DNA of 64,000 bases from Phoma sp. XZ068. Taxonomy: Eukaryota; Ascomycota; Dothideomycetes; Pleosporales; Didymellaceae. The stretch spans positions 434,001 through 498,000 of the forward strand of contig RBKR01000012.1 in the NCBI GenBank assembly GCA_004835665.1, in the 5' to 3' direction. The notes under the pieces were generated by a model that had not been told where the DNA came from, ran no database searches, and saw only the letters and a list, made by a program, of their open reading frames with translations. Positions 10,322-21,600 of this stretch are shown one piece after another; position 1 is the first letter of the stretch, and each line of letters begins with the position of its first letter. The position numbers and the translations under genes were made by a program.

Positions 10322-12743
10322 TAATAATAATAAAGTCTAAGGCTAGAGTCTAGGTATCCTAGAACTTATTATACCCCTTCTATTAGAGTAAGTATTATAG
10401 TTAGCCTTTTCTTATTTATTTTCCTAGAATTCTTTCTACCTTCTAAACTCTATCCCCTTTAGGTATTACTTTAGGTAGGTAGGTATTATTCTCTTTTATT
10501 ACTCTAGGCTTTTAGTGTTCTAGTAGCAAAATAAAGAATATATTATATATATAATATAAGGGTAGTAGAAGTAAGTAGTATACCTACTCTCTAATTATAT
10601 ATTATACTCTAAATAGGCTAATAAACTTACTAGAGAGTTTCTTACTTAGTTATTATACTAAGCTAATATACTTAGTACTAAGTAGTACTAGGTCTTCTAG
10701 GTAGAGAGTTTTATTCTTATACTTCTTATTATAATACTAGCTTTAGTATTTATATACTTTCTTTAGGTATTATACTAGTATCTCCCTTATACTATATATA
10801 TATTTTACTCTTTTAACTATATTTAGTATCTCCCTCTCTAGCCTACTATCCTTAGAAGGCTCTATAAGTAGAAGATACTTACTATATATAGTATAGAATA
10901 AAGTTATTTTAGTAGATTTATATACTAAATTATTATAGGTAAACTATATAGTAGGTAAAAGTTATACCTAATTATTCTAGAAGGTTAATATAAATATTTA
11001 AAGATACTATTTAAAGGTTTAATTCTATTATTTAGTTTACCTATCTATTTAGAGATAGAAGGCTATACTTAGCTTATACTTTACTAATAGTTAGTAGTAA
11101 ATCTCTATTTAAAATTCTAAGGTAAAGATACTTCCCCTATTAGAAATAATACTCTTTTATATTCTAAACTTTAGTATAATATATATAAAATAAGCTTTTA
11201 TAAATTACTTTATATTCTATATTTTTAAAGTAGGTATATAGATAGCTATCTTAGAGAAGTAGTATATAATTATAAGAATTATATTAAATATATAACCTAA
11301 GGAATCTTTAGCTAGTAGTAAGCTAGTAATAAAGTCTAGTATAATCTTCTTAAAGATTTTCTCTAGTATAGGTAGAGGTAATAGCTTTCTATATTTACTA
11401 TACCTTAGAGCTTTACTCCTTTAGTAAATAGTATAAGTTCTTATATAATCTTAAATATCTTAGCTAAGTAAAGGCTAGTAGTAGGTCCTCTTAATTAGCT
11501 TAAGTGTCCTATATATACTAAAGTAGCCTACTATATATATATTATAGTTCTAGAATAAAATCTCTTACCTAATAGCTAGTTTATTTAGAATATATATTCT
11601 ACTATTATATCTTAGAACTTCTCTTTTATTAAGGTACTATATATACCTTTCTATAGTTTTAAGTGCTCTTTTTATTTATTAAACCTATAATTTACTCTTA
11701 GGTAAAGGTATTCTTCTACTATAGCTTATATAAGGTTTTAATAAGTAATTAATACTCTACTATTATAGGTTTACTACTAACTAGTACTCTAGCTAGTAAG
11801 TATAATATATATAGTATATATTCTACAGCACTAGTAGTAGGGACCTAACTAGTTCTATAAATACTAGTAATATATATCTTATATATATTTAATAAGCTAG
11901 GCTTATTTATAGATCTACTTACTCTACTAGCTATATTTCTTACTAATAATTTATTCTATAGAGTAGGTAATAGTTAGGTTAGTAATAGGTTCTTTTATAT
12001 ATAATCTACTCTTTATAAGGGTCTATCTATAGAGTTTATTTTTTCTAAGTAATATTCTACTTTAAAACTAAAGGCTACTAAATATATAGCCTATTATGCT
12101 TACTATAGGCTAAGCTACTATATAGTATATATACTATATAGGTTATTATAATCTATTAGCACCTAAATAGTATACTATATACCTTTAAGGTAATATCTCT
12201 ACTTCTTAAAGCTATATATAATAGCTAGAAGCACTAAGTTATAGACTTTATAGTTTAATTTAGTAGTTTATAGGTTCTTTAAAATAAAAGTAATTAGGTA
12301 CTACTTATTATCTTTAAAGAGCTAGAAAAGAATCTCTAATATTATAAATATAGATATATCTATCTCTATATAGATAAGTAGAGTAGAGTTATAATAATAT
12401 AAGATAGGTACCTCTAGAAAGCAGGCTTTTAGCTCTTTAAAGGCCTTATTAGTAGTATTATTCTAGTTAAAGTCTTAGTTTTTCTTTAGTAATTAAGTAA
12501 AAGGAGTAGTTTTCCTTATATATCTCTTAATAAAATATTAGTAGAAGTTAGTAAATTCTAGAAAGAATTATAGTTTCTTTATATTAGTTAGTTATAGCTA
12601 CTTAGTAATAGTGCTTACCTAAGTAGGATTAGTATATATACTATATATTCTAATAATAAAGCCTAGAAAGTATATACTATTAGATATAATTATATATTTC
12701 TATAGGTTAATAAATAGTTCTACCTTTTATAGTAACTAAAGTA
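10322..12743 (-). mobile_element. RIP-degraded Ty3/gypsy element, 3' part (left of pogo insertion)
   Basis: This minus-strand relic continues at 14606. Just left of 12740 the reading is a RIP-mutated version of the gypsy stretch linking reverse transcriptase to RNase H (LFINL..., then FLGFII, then FLEFTNFY.YFI followed by TPFTQLLKKN). Farther left, toward 10330, are RNase H and integrase-like remnants full of stops. The element was split by the family 2 transposon at TA 12742-12743. Confidence 0.75.
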
Positions 12744-14605
12744 ACGTACCTCACGGGCGAGCCGGTCACCCGAGCGAGCCGGTCACTTTTGCCAAGACCA
12801 CACCAACACTGCAACTACTTTGCAACACTACAGTGTACAACTAGAATGTACTGTAGGCTAAAGTGTATTAAACTAATCTACAGTACTTTGCGCATCATTA
12901 TTGCATGTTCGCGCGTTGTGCCCTGCCTCACCACACGTGCCACAGCGTCTTAAAGGCTGAGTGCCAGGTTCAACACGCGCTCTCTTCTTTGCCTTCTTTC
13001 CATCGCTGCGAGCGTTAAACTCCTTTAGAGTAGTTAGCCGCAATCCTTCACTAAACGTTAGTGTCCCTTCACGCTGGATTCGCTTTCTTTTGTGTGATTT
13101 ACGGCGTGTAGCGGCCTCATTAGCTGCTTCAAGGTCTGCAACTTGGTTGCGCACCAAAACTAGTGAATGCGCTATCATCTCTGCGCCTTTGGTGAGCTGA
13201 TTAAGGGCATTAACCATTGAAGTTGGCGAGCTGTCAGCGTGTCTCTGAATCCTTTCTCGAATCAGCTTCGATTGTGACCCAAATTCTAGGGTGTTGCTTG
13301 GTGTTCTAGACTCCCACGTACTCTCATCCACAGTAGGTAGTGGTGGAGTACACAACCGCACTTCGAGCTTTGATATCACAGCCTCTGGGTCAAGTGGGAC
13401 CAGGCCAGCACCTCTGAATCCTCCCTGTATGTTGCTCTTAGTGATTGAGGCGTCAAAAGCTGCTTTAAAGCACGGCAAGAACTCAAGTTTAGTGATGCGA
13501 GTAATCTTGCTCCGCATTAGCTGCTCAGCTTGGCGGCCATATGCCTTCTTCAGAGAGGCAAAACATCCCACATCAAGCGGCTGCAGCAGGTGCGACGAGT
13601 GTGGAGGCATACACAGAGTGATAATCTTGTGTTCCTCACAGTACTGGTGGAAATCAACCGAGTTGTGGCTCTCATGGCCGTCCAGAACAAGCAGCCGATA
13701 GCTGCCAACAGTGCGCGCCTTGGTGTGCTCATCAAAGTGCTTTAACCACTTAACTCCAAGCTCATTGTTTGTCCAGCCGTTGTTAGAGACATTAAGAACC
13801 CAGTTGTTAGGTATACTAGGCTCTTTGTACCAGGCAGAGAGGTGGTGCTTGCCAGAGAAGATGATAAAGGGTGGGATGGCCCACCCCTTTGCATTGATGC
13901 CCTGGATGATACTAGTCCACTCTCGGTCGCCCTGCTGCACTGTCTTTGGCCTTCCTCGACGCTCAGAGCCTGTGACAACAGCTCCTGTGGATATAACGCC
14001 CATCATAAACCCAGACTCATCGAAGTTGTAGGTGTCGTCATCCAGAATACCATACTTAGCTTTGGTATTCTCTACAAGGCGGAACCAGCCCTGAATCACC
14101 CCGGGATCCTCACAGAGGGCTCGCTTGTAGTCGTACTTCCGATTGAACTTGACTTTCAGCTCTGGCCGACGCTTAACAAAGGTGCTAGCCCAGTTCTTGC
14201 CAACAGGGGGCTGGTGGCGCTCAGCAAGGAGAGAATTAGCCATATCCTCCACATCAGCAAGCCGGGGCGAGTATCCTCGCGCGTCCAGCTTTAATACATG
14301 CTGGACAATCACCTCCTCTTCAGTGCTTTTCAGCTTCATTGAGTTGGGCTTGCAATCGCGTCGTGGGGAGGTTCCAGCAAGTCGATCACTAAGCGTGCTT
14401 TGAGAGACTTTGTAGATAGCTGCAGCGCGTCGCTGAGACAGTGTCGCGTCTTGTTTAATAGCCTGGAGGGCAAGCTGTATATCTGCTTCGTTTAAGGGCC
14501 TTGTTGCGTTACTGCGTTGAGACATTGCAGGTAGAGTGAAGTTTGGTGTGGTCTTGGCAAAAGTGACCGGCTCGCTCGGGTGACCGGCTCGCCCGTGAGG
14601 TACGT
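12744..14605 (-). mobile_element. Complete pogo/Fot1-like DNA transposon, family 2
   Basis: A 1862-bp element with perfect 63-bp terminal inverted repeats beginning ACGTACCTCACGGGCG, flanked by TA (12742-12743 and 14606-14607). Inside each inverted repeat the motif GCGAGCCGGTCAC occurs twice at a 17-bp period, and both subterminal regions carry TTTTGCCAAGACCAC. It interrupts a RIP-degraded gypsy element but shows no RIP itself, so it inserted after the gypsy copy was mutated or escaped RIP. Confidence 0.95.
12873..14525 (-). CDS. Pogo-type DDE transposase with C-terminal zinc knuckle, family 2
   Basis: A 550-residue transposase homologous to the family 1 protein over its whole length but clearly diverged. 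It has the same order of parts: psq-like helix-turn-helix (about 15-55), CENP-B/Tc5-type domain (about 65-135), and DDE_1 domain with D169 (NFDESGF), D282 (LDGHESH) and D318 (LQPLD), again DD35D and at identical positions. A lysine/arginine-rich segment lies near 475-485 and a CCHC knuckle is formed by C528, C531, H536 and C541. The start ATG 14525 (MSQRSNAT) lies 80 bp inside the right terminus. No stop or frameshift is present, so activity is plausible. Only one copy of this family is in the window. Confidence 0.95.
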   Translation of the reverse strand: MSQRSNATRPLNEADIQLALQAIKQDATLSQRRAAAIYKVSQSTLSDRLAGTSPRRDCKPNSMKLKSTEEEVIVQHVLKLDARGYSPRLADVEDMANSLLAERHQPPVGKNWASTFVKRRPELKVKFNRKYDYKRALCEDPGVIQGWFRLVENTKAKYGILDDDTYNFDESGFMMGVISTGAVVTGSERRGRPKTVQQGDREWTSIIQGINAKGWAIPPFIIFSGKHHLSAWYKEPSIPNNWVLNVSNNGWTNNELGVKWLKHFDEHTKARTVGSYRLLVLDGHESHNSVDFHQYCEEHKIITLCMPPHSSHLLQPLDVGCFASLKKAYGRQAEQLMRSKITRITKLEFLPCFKAAFDASITKSNIQGGFRGAGLVPLDPEAVISKLEVRLCTPPLPTVDESTWESRTPSNTLEFGSQSKLIRERIQRHADSSPTSMVNALNQLTKGAEMIAHSLVLVRNQVADLEAANEAATRRKSHKRKRIQREGTLTFSEGLRLTTLKEFNARSDGKKAKKRARVEPGTQPLRRCGTCGEAGHNARTCNNDAQSTVD

Positions 14606-16908
14606 TATAGTATATATAGTATACTAGTAGGACTTAATATCCTTACTACTAGTATAGATAAGAATATTATCTAGGTAGACTATAGAGATATAATCTAGGT
14701 ATCTTATAAGGGCCTTATTAATATAGGCCTAGAAGCTTATAAAGGTATTTATTAGCCTAAATAGTATTACTAGGTACTTAAAATAGCTATATCTAGTTCT
14801 AAAGGTAGTCTTCTACTTATCCCCTACTTTAACTTATAATCTATAGTAGGTATTTTAAAGGTCTAGAGTTATATAGTAGTATATACCTAATAAGTAGTCT
14901 AGTATTTCTCTAATTAGAGAGAGTAAGTAATAATCTATTACTATAATAGAATTTAACTCTTAGTAGTCTATATAAAGATAAAGTATTTTATTCTTTTTAG
15001 AAATAAATAAGATAGGGGCTTCTATAGAGCTAGTACTATACTAGATCTAGCTATTCTATAAGGCCTTTTCTAGATAGTCTTAAAGTATCTAAAGCTTATA
15101 TAAAGAGAGGTTATAGAGTAGTCTATATAGTAGCTCTTTTCCTTCTATAAGAGAGATTATATAATCTAATAGCTTAAAGTTTAGTAGAGTAGTAGCTACT
15201 CCTTTATTAAAGATATTAGTATATTCTCTTAATATATTAATAATATATACTTCTTATACTATATATACTATATATATATATACCTTATACTCTAATTCTA
15301 TTCTATAGAATTATATAATACCTAAAAGGAAGAATTTAGAGTTAGGTTATTTAATCTCTCTTTCTAGTTCCTTAATAGTAGTAAGCTAGATATTTACTAT
15401 TATATATTTCTAGTACTATATTTATAAACTATAGTCTAGATAGATATATTCCTATTAGAGAAAGAGATTTTCTAGTAGTAGAGGTGTTCTTTCTTTATTA
15501 ATACTATAGATAGTAGTTTAGACTTAGTATTCTACTTATATATTATCTATTAGGTATACTTAAAGTATATATATAGTATAGATACTTTAATACTAGGCTC
15601 CTAGCTATCCTAACTAGAGAAGCTCTACTCCTTTAATTAGCTATAAGTTTATTTCTACTACTATATATTAATAAATTAGGCTAATATCTACCTAAGGGTC
15701 TAAAATAACTTATAACTACCTCTTAGTTAATATATCTCTACTTATATTATATATATACTTTATTCTTAGTAAAATATAAATCTAGTTATACCTTACTATC
15801 TCTAGAATATTAGTAAGGCCTAGCCTTTTCTTATTTAATAGATATAGACTAGAGTTTAGTTTAGGTTACTACTTCTATACTTATTAGTATAGTAACTAGT
15901 TTTTTTATACTTAAAGTAGGTAATACTACTCTTATTATATAGTACTTTATATAGAAGGGATATAGCTTTATCTCTTATAGCTTATTTCTATAGTTTACCC
16001 TTATCTTTACTATATACTTAAAAGTTATACACTAGAGCAGGTTAGTATAGGTTCTACTTAAGTATAGAGCCTAATATAACTAGGTCCTCCCTTATAGCTA
16101 GTACCTAGTAGTAGTTAGTTATTACTTATTATATCTCTAGTCTAAGCTTAGAGAATAGGTATTAAACTTACTATTATTTAGTATATAGTATAAGTTAGTT
16201 TTTAGAATATTAAGGTAAGTTATAAATAAATAAACTAATTAGTTTTTTTACTATATAGCCTAAGTATATACTATAGCTACTTCTAAAGAGTAGTTAATTA
16301 GATTAAAAAGTAGGTCTAGTATATAGGTCTTAAAGTATTTCTATATTAGTATTTTCTTATAGAGTTTAAATATATACTTATAGTATAAGTACTATAATTC
16401 TCTTAGGTCTTCTATAAGGTATTATATAGCCTAGAGGACTTTACCCTTATTATAGTAGAACTTATAGAGTATAAGCTAGAATACTAGCTTATAGAAGTAG
16501 AAGAACTTATAATATTCTCTAAGGTTCTTTTCTTTATATTTAGCTAGGTCTTTTAGCTTAAATATATACTTTAGGTATAGTATAGTAAGTATTAGAGATA
16601 TACCTTTTTTATATATAGCTTTACTCTTAGGCTTAGAGGTGCTCTTAACTACTAATCTTACTATACCTAGACTAGTATCTCCTTACTAGCTCTCTAGGTA
16701 TTTAATTTCTACTTTAAAAGTATATAAGTATTATAGTCTCTAAAGTTTATTATATCTAGCTTTAGTAGCTTAGATATACTTATCTAGTATTAAAGTTATA
16801 TCCTTTATATTTACTAGAGGATTATTACTACTATAAAAGGCTAGTACTCTCTAGCTATTTATATATATAGTTAGAGCTATTCTTAGACTATTAAAAAAGA
16901 AGTATTAT
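14606..16908 (-). mobile_element. RIP-degraded Ty3/gypsy element, 5' part (right of pogo insertion)
   Basis: This continues the relic interrupted at 12743. Near 14645-14690 the minus strand reads VYLDNILIY, the reverse-transcriptase active-site block with Asp-to-Asn damage. Upstream RT and protease/gag-side sequence follows toward 16900 but is too mutated to delimit domains. It abuts the 217-bp LTR-like repeat. Confidence 0.72.
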
Positions 16909-17125
16909 TATATAAGGTCCTAACTATAAGTAATAGTATTTACTTTATACTAGATAGGATAGTATAAAAATAGCTATAAGTAGATTATAATAATAATACT
17001 TGTCTCCTCTATAGATTATAGGCTATACTTATTTTATATAGCTCTCTTACTTAGGTACTAGTCTCTAATAAGAATAATACTATAATACTATAATACTATA
17101 CTAAGCCTTATAATATCTATTATAG
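16909..17125. repeat. 217-bp LTR-like repeat, copy 2
   Basis: This is the second copy of the repeat at 5323-5539, at a constant offset of 11586 bp. It sits at the gag-proximal end of the split gypsy element, where a 5' LTR would be expected for a minus-strand element. Confidence 0.55.
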
Positions 17126-17481
17126 TAGTAGTAGAGTAGTAGGTATAAGAGTAGATATAGGTATAGGTAAAAGTAAAAGTATAGGTAAGAGTAAGAGTAT
17201 AGATAAGAGTAAAAAAGTAGCCTTAAAAATAAGTAAAGGCTAGATACTAGAGCCTAAAAGGCCTTAAATAGCCTAAAAGTACTATAGTAGTAGTAGTATA
17301 GTAAAGTAGAGCTAGAAAGAGAAAAAAAGTATAAAAGAAAAAGTACTAGAGTAAGCTAGTTAAAGAGTTCTTTTTTCTCTAGAAAACTAAGTATAGGTAG
17401 TAGTATAAGTAGTAGTATAGAAAGTAGTATAAGTATACTTCTTAGCTTTAATAAAGAGGTACCTAATAAAGCTAACTCTAC

Positions 17482-17513
<32 letters not shown>

Positions 17514-18352
17514 AATAAAAGTAAAACTTAATAACTTTAAGTAATAACTAAAATATATATAGGATAATAATATTATACTCTTATATATATATATTACCTT
17601 TAGAAATAAGTATAGTAATAAGCCTAGAAATAAGCTATAATATTACTTAAAGTAAAGATAAGTCTATAAAAATAGTAATATAAATAAGAGTACTAGTATA
17701 GACTTTTATATATACTCTTTTATAAGTAAGAGTATATAAAAGATACTAGATATATAGTAAGAATAGTTTATATAAGTTTAAGAGAACTAGAAAGTATAGT
17801 AGAGGTAATATTACTAAATAATTAGTTACTATTTAGCTTAGCTAGAGTAAGTATAATAGTAAGAGTAAGGTATATATTAGAAAGTAAGAGAGATAAGTAC
17901 TATAAATAAGAGTACTATATATAATATTAATAGATACTATACCTTTAGTAGGTACCTAGAAGGTATATTATAGTAAAATAGAGTTAAAGTACTTTATACT
18001 AACTTAAGGTGCTTTAACTAAGTATATATATAAAGTTAGAGATTATATAATATAAAGGTACTATACTTTCTAGAGTAAGGTAGACTATCCTCTAATACTC
18101 TCTCTATATATATATATATAGTTACTTTATCTAATTATATTTAAGATTAGTAGTCTAATATATTAATTACCTAAATATATACTTATAAGCTCCCTAATTT
18201 CTCTATAGTAACTATATATTAAAGTTATACTAAGTAAAGCTTATATACTAGTTCTAGTTAGTTTTTAAAAATAAATATATTTATAAGTAGCTTATTAGAG
18301 ATAGGTATAGTTACCTAGTAAAATACTATAATAGCTATAGATAATAATATAT
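17126..18352. repeat. AT-rich, RIP-like unassigned DNA with GTA/TAG simple repeats
   Basis: Low-complexity stretches of TAG/GTA units (about 17140-17290 and 17480-17515) sit within RIP-mutated sequence. I could not read any conserved protein block on either strand. It may be gag-side debris of one of the neighbouring retroelements. Confidence 0.5.
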
Positions 18353-18357
18353 AGTAT

Positions 18358-18622
18358 TATACTAGAGTATAAGGTAGCTACTATAGTAGGTACTAGAAGT
18401 GCTTAGTAACTAGCCTAAATTAGTAGTCTAGTTAGTATTAGAGTAGTAGTTCTAAAGGAACAGATATAGGTAGATAATATAATATAAATTAATATTATAA
18501 TAACTATTATTTACTACTATCTTACTATAATAGATCCCTAACTATCTTAACTCTTTTATTCTACTTAGTGCTGCTAGGTTTAATAAGTAACTATACTAGG
18601 TATGCTTCTTATCTACTAGTAT
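18358..18622 (+). repeat. Left direct repeat (probable 5' LTR) of 11.1-kb unit
   Basis: This 265-bp sequence recurs at 29233-29497 without indels at an offset of 10875 bp and with only transition-type differences. It starts TATACTAGAG and ends CTAGTAT. The 5 bp before it (AGTAT, 18353-18357) equal the 5 bp after the right copy (29498-29502), which would be a target duplication, although chance matches are easy in such AT-rich DNA. Confidence 0.65.
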
Positions 18623-21600
18623 AAAATAGTAACCTAACTAGGGGGTTATAGTATAACTTAGTAGTATTAGTACTATTAGTATTTAGCTATTAGATTGCTA
18701 TAGAATGTTATATAAGTTTAAAGGAGGAGCTAGTTAACTCTAAGAAACTAATAATATACTAGCCTCCTAATAACTAGTATATTACCCCTTATAAATAAAC
18801 TTTATTAGATATAAGATTATTACTCTAGTAAGAAGTTTTATTAATATCTAGAGGATCTAGATCTAGAGGAGCTAACTGCCTAGAAGAGATAAGAAAGAAA
18901 GTAGTAAGGAAGACTATAGATATAATAGAAGAAACTAATATTAATAAAAATACTACTAAAAAGCTAAAAAGAAAGGATAAGAAATAATATTTAAAATTAA
19001 ACCTAACTATAGTCCTCTTCTAAGTACTTCTACTAAAGACTTAAGGCTAGATAGTTTATTAGCTACCTTAATAGCTTACTAAGTTCTTATACCTATAAAA
19101 GGATATACTATTTATTTAGTATTTAATAGAAAAGAAGTAATAGAGTTCTTAGATAATTATAATTAAATAACTAAAAATAGAGGTCTAAATAAGACCTAGA
19201 AGGTCTAGCTTCTTCTAGACTATTATAAAGAGTATTATAGGCGCTTTATTAAGCGCTTAAAACTATATATTAAGACTAATTAGCCTACTTTCTAAGATAC
19301 TATAAAGAAATACTAGAAGGATTAGGATACTTTCTAGAGAATAGGTAGCTAAGCCTTCCTAGAAGCATATATAGAGAGCACTAATTAATTATTTCTAGGC
19401 CTTTCTAATTACTATACTAACTTTATAGTATATAGTAATACCTATAAGAGAGGTAATTAGATCCTTCTAATAAAGGAAGAGTACTTCTTCTTCCTTAGCC
19501 TTCCTAGAGAAGACTAGGACCTTATTTTATTTAATATACTAGAGGGTCTAGAGATAAAGAACTAGTCTACCTTTTAACTTAAAGCTATATATAAGTTTAT
19601 AAAGAAGGTATATAAGTAATACTAAAGCCTATATAATTTCTCTACTAGAAGGGATAAGATATAAGTAGTAGAGATATACTAATTAATTAGAAGGGTAAAC
19701 TGTACTAGTAATCTATAAAGACTAGTCTAATAGGTTTAGAAATAACTTATAATAAAGCTAAATACTCTAGCTTAACTCTACTCTACTAGAGTAGATAAAA
19801 AGGTAGAGGAGCTTATCTAAGCTATAGGAGATTAGAAACTATTCTTAGCTAAAGTTACTACTATTATAGGTATAAATAATAGAGTAAGGAGTATCCTAAA
19901 AAATCTAATAAACTATACCTATTTTATATTCTAGGCTACTAAGGCTAGAGGCTAAACCTAATAGAATAATAGTTTATATATTACTACTACTTTACCTAAT
20001 ATTAACTTCTTAAGAGAAATAATAATAATCTAAGGTAGAGAGTATAATAATACTTATAATATATATAAAGAGCTAAACTACTATATAAGAGATTATAAGC
20101 TATACTAAGCTCTTATAAGAATAGGATAGTATAGCTACTACTTTAACTAGAATTCTAGAGTTTAAACTTTCTTCTTTAGTTCTATATACTACTAAATTGC
20201 TTTAGTCTCTAGTATTACTCTATAGACTTATTAACTTAACTAGTTAAAGTAGAAGATCTAGAATTACTTTAATATTTCTTAAGATATACTAGACTAGCTA
20301 GCCTTATTTATAAAACTAGACCTCTTTAAAGAGATAGACTTCTACCTAAAGAGGATATTTTATAGGAATAATAACCTCTATAAGCTAATCTCTAGCTAGT
20401 AACTAACTAATAGTATAAGTACTCTAACCTATAATTAGAATATATATACTAGTATAGTATTAGCTGTTAGCCTTTTTAGAGTTATAGATAAGAGAGATAC
20501 TAAAGTTATAAGCCTAGATTATATTAATAGCTAGTATATTATCCTAGGAGTGTATAGTAAAGATAAAGACCTAGACTAGGTTAATACTATAATAAGGGCC
20601 TAAAAGTCTTAAACTTAACTAATAGACTAGGTTCTAGAAAAGGCCTAGAATACCTTAGTTTATAAGGCCAAGTCTATAGTAGACCTTTCTATAAGCTAGC
20701 TAGTAGTAGAATATACTTATTATAAAACTTATAAAAGAAGTGTTTAGAATAAGGGGTCTAGTTAGGACTACTTAGTTATAATAGAAGATAAGGATAATAA
20801 GTTAAGTATACTTTCTTTTATAAGTTAGCTATATAACTAGCTCTTTGCTATAGTAAAGCTACTAGTAACTAAGAAGGCTTCTATAGAAAATATAGTAGAC
20901 TTATAAAGAAAAAAGCTAAAGTATATATCTTCTTCTAATAGTAATCTTACTACTCTACTCTACCTAAATATAAATAAACTACTAGTAGTAATCTTTCTCT
21001 AGGAGGTTAGGGGTATTACTATTAGTAACCTAGTGTTATAAAAGGATATAGGTTTATTATTATAGGCTATAATAAGAGAAATATTAGTATAACTATTAGT
21101 AAATATTAATATAAATATTACTCTAGACTTCCTAGAAGGCTCTAACTAATTAGTAGTTACTAGGTCTTACCTAGTAACTCCTAATTAGCTAATAATATAT
21201 AGAGTAGCTACTAGTGCAGATTTCTATTTCTAGAAGGCCTAGAGTTAAGACTAACTTAATAAATACTACTTACTTTTATCTAAGATAGTAAGGTTATAAT
21301 ATTTAGTAAAGAATTCTAGTAATATATAGGAAGACTAGGACCTAAGTAATAATATAGCTAAACTAAATAAGGCTGTTAGGTAGAAAATAGTTATATACTA
21401 AGACTTACTATTATACTAGGTATATATTAGAGACTATAGAGTTAGTTACCTTATTAATACTAGGGCCTAGATAAACCTTCTTTAATTTAGTACCTGCTAA
21501 GCCTTAGGCCTTACTTATAAGAAAATAGATTAAGACTTAGATAAGAGTATAGTAATAGTAAATAGTAGTATTAATTTATTTATTAGAACTATATAGAACA

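Noticed and set aside
17480..17515. GTA/TAG simple repeat considered as a CRISPR-like or satellite array
   Set aside because: It is a short trinucleotide run without spacers; fungal genomes do not carry CRISPR arrays.
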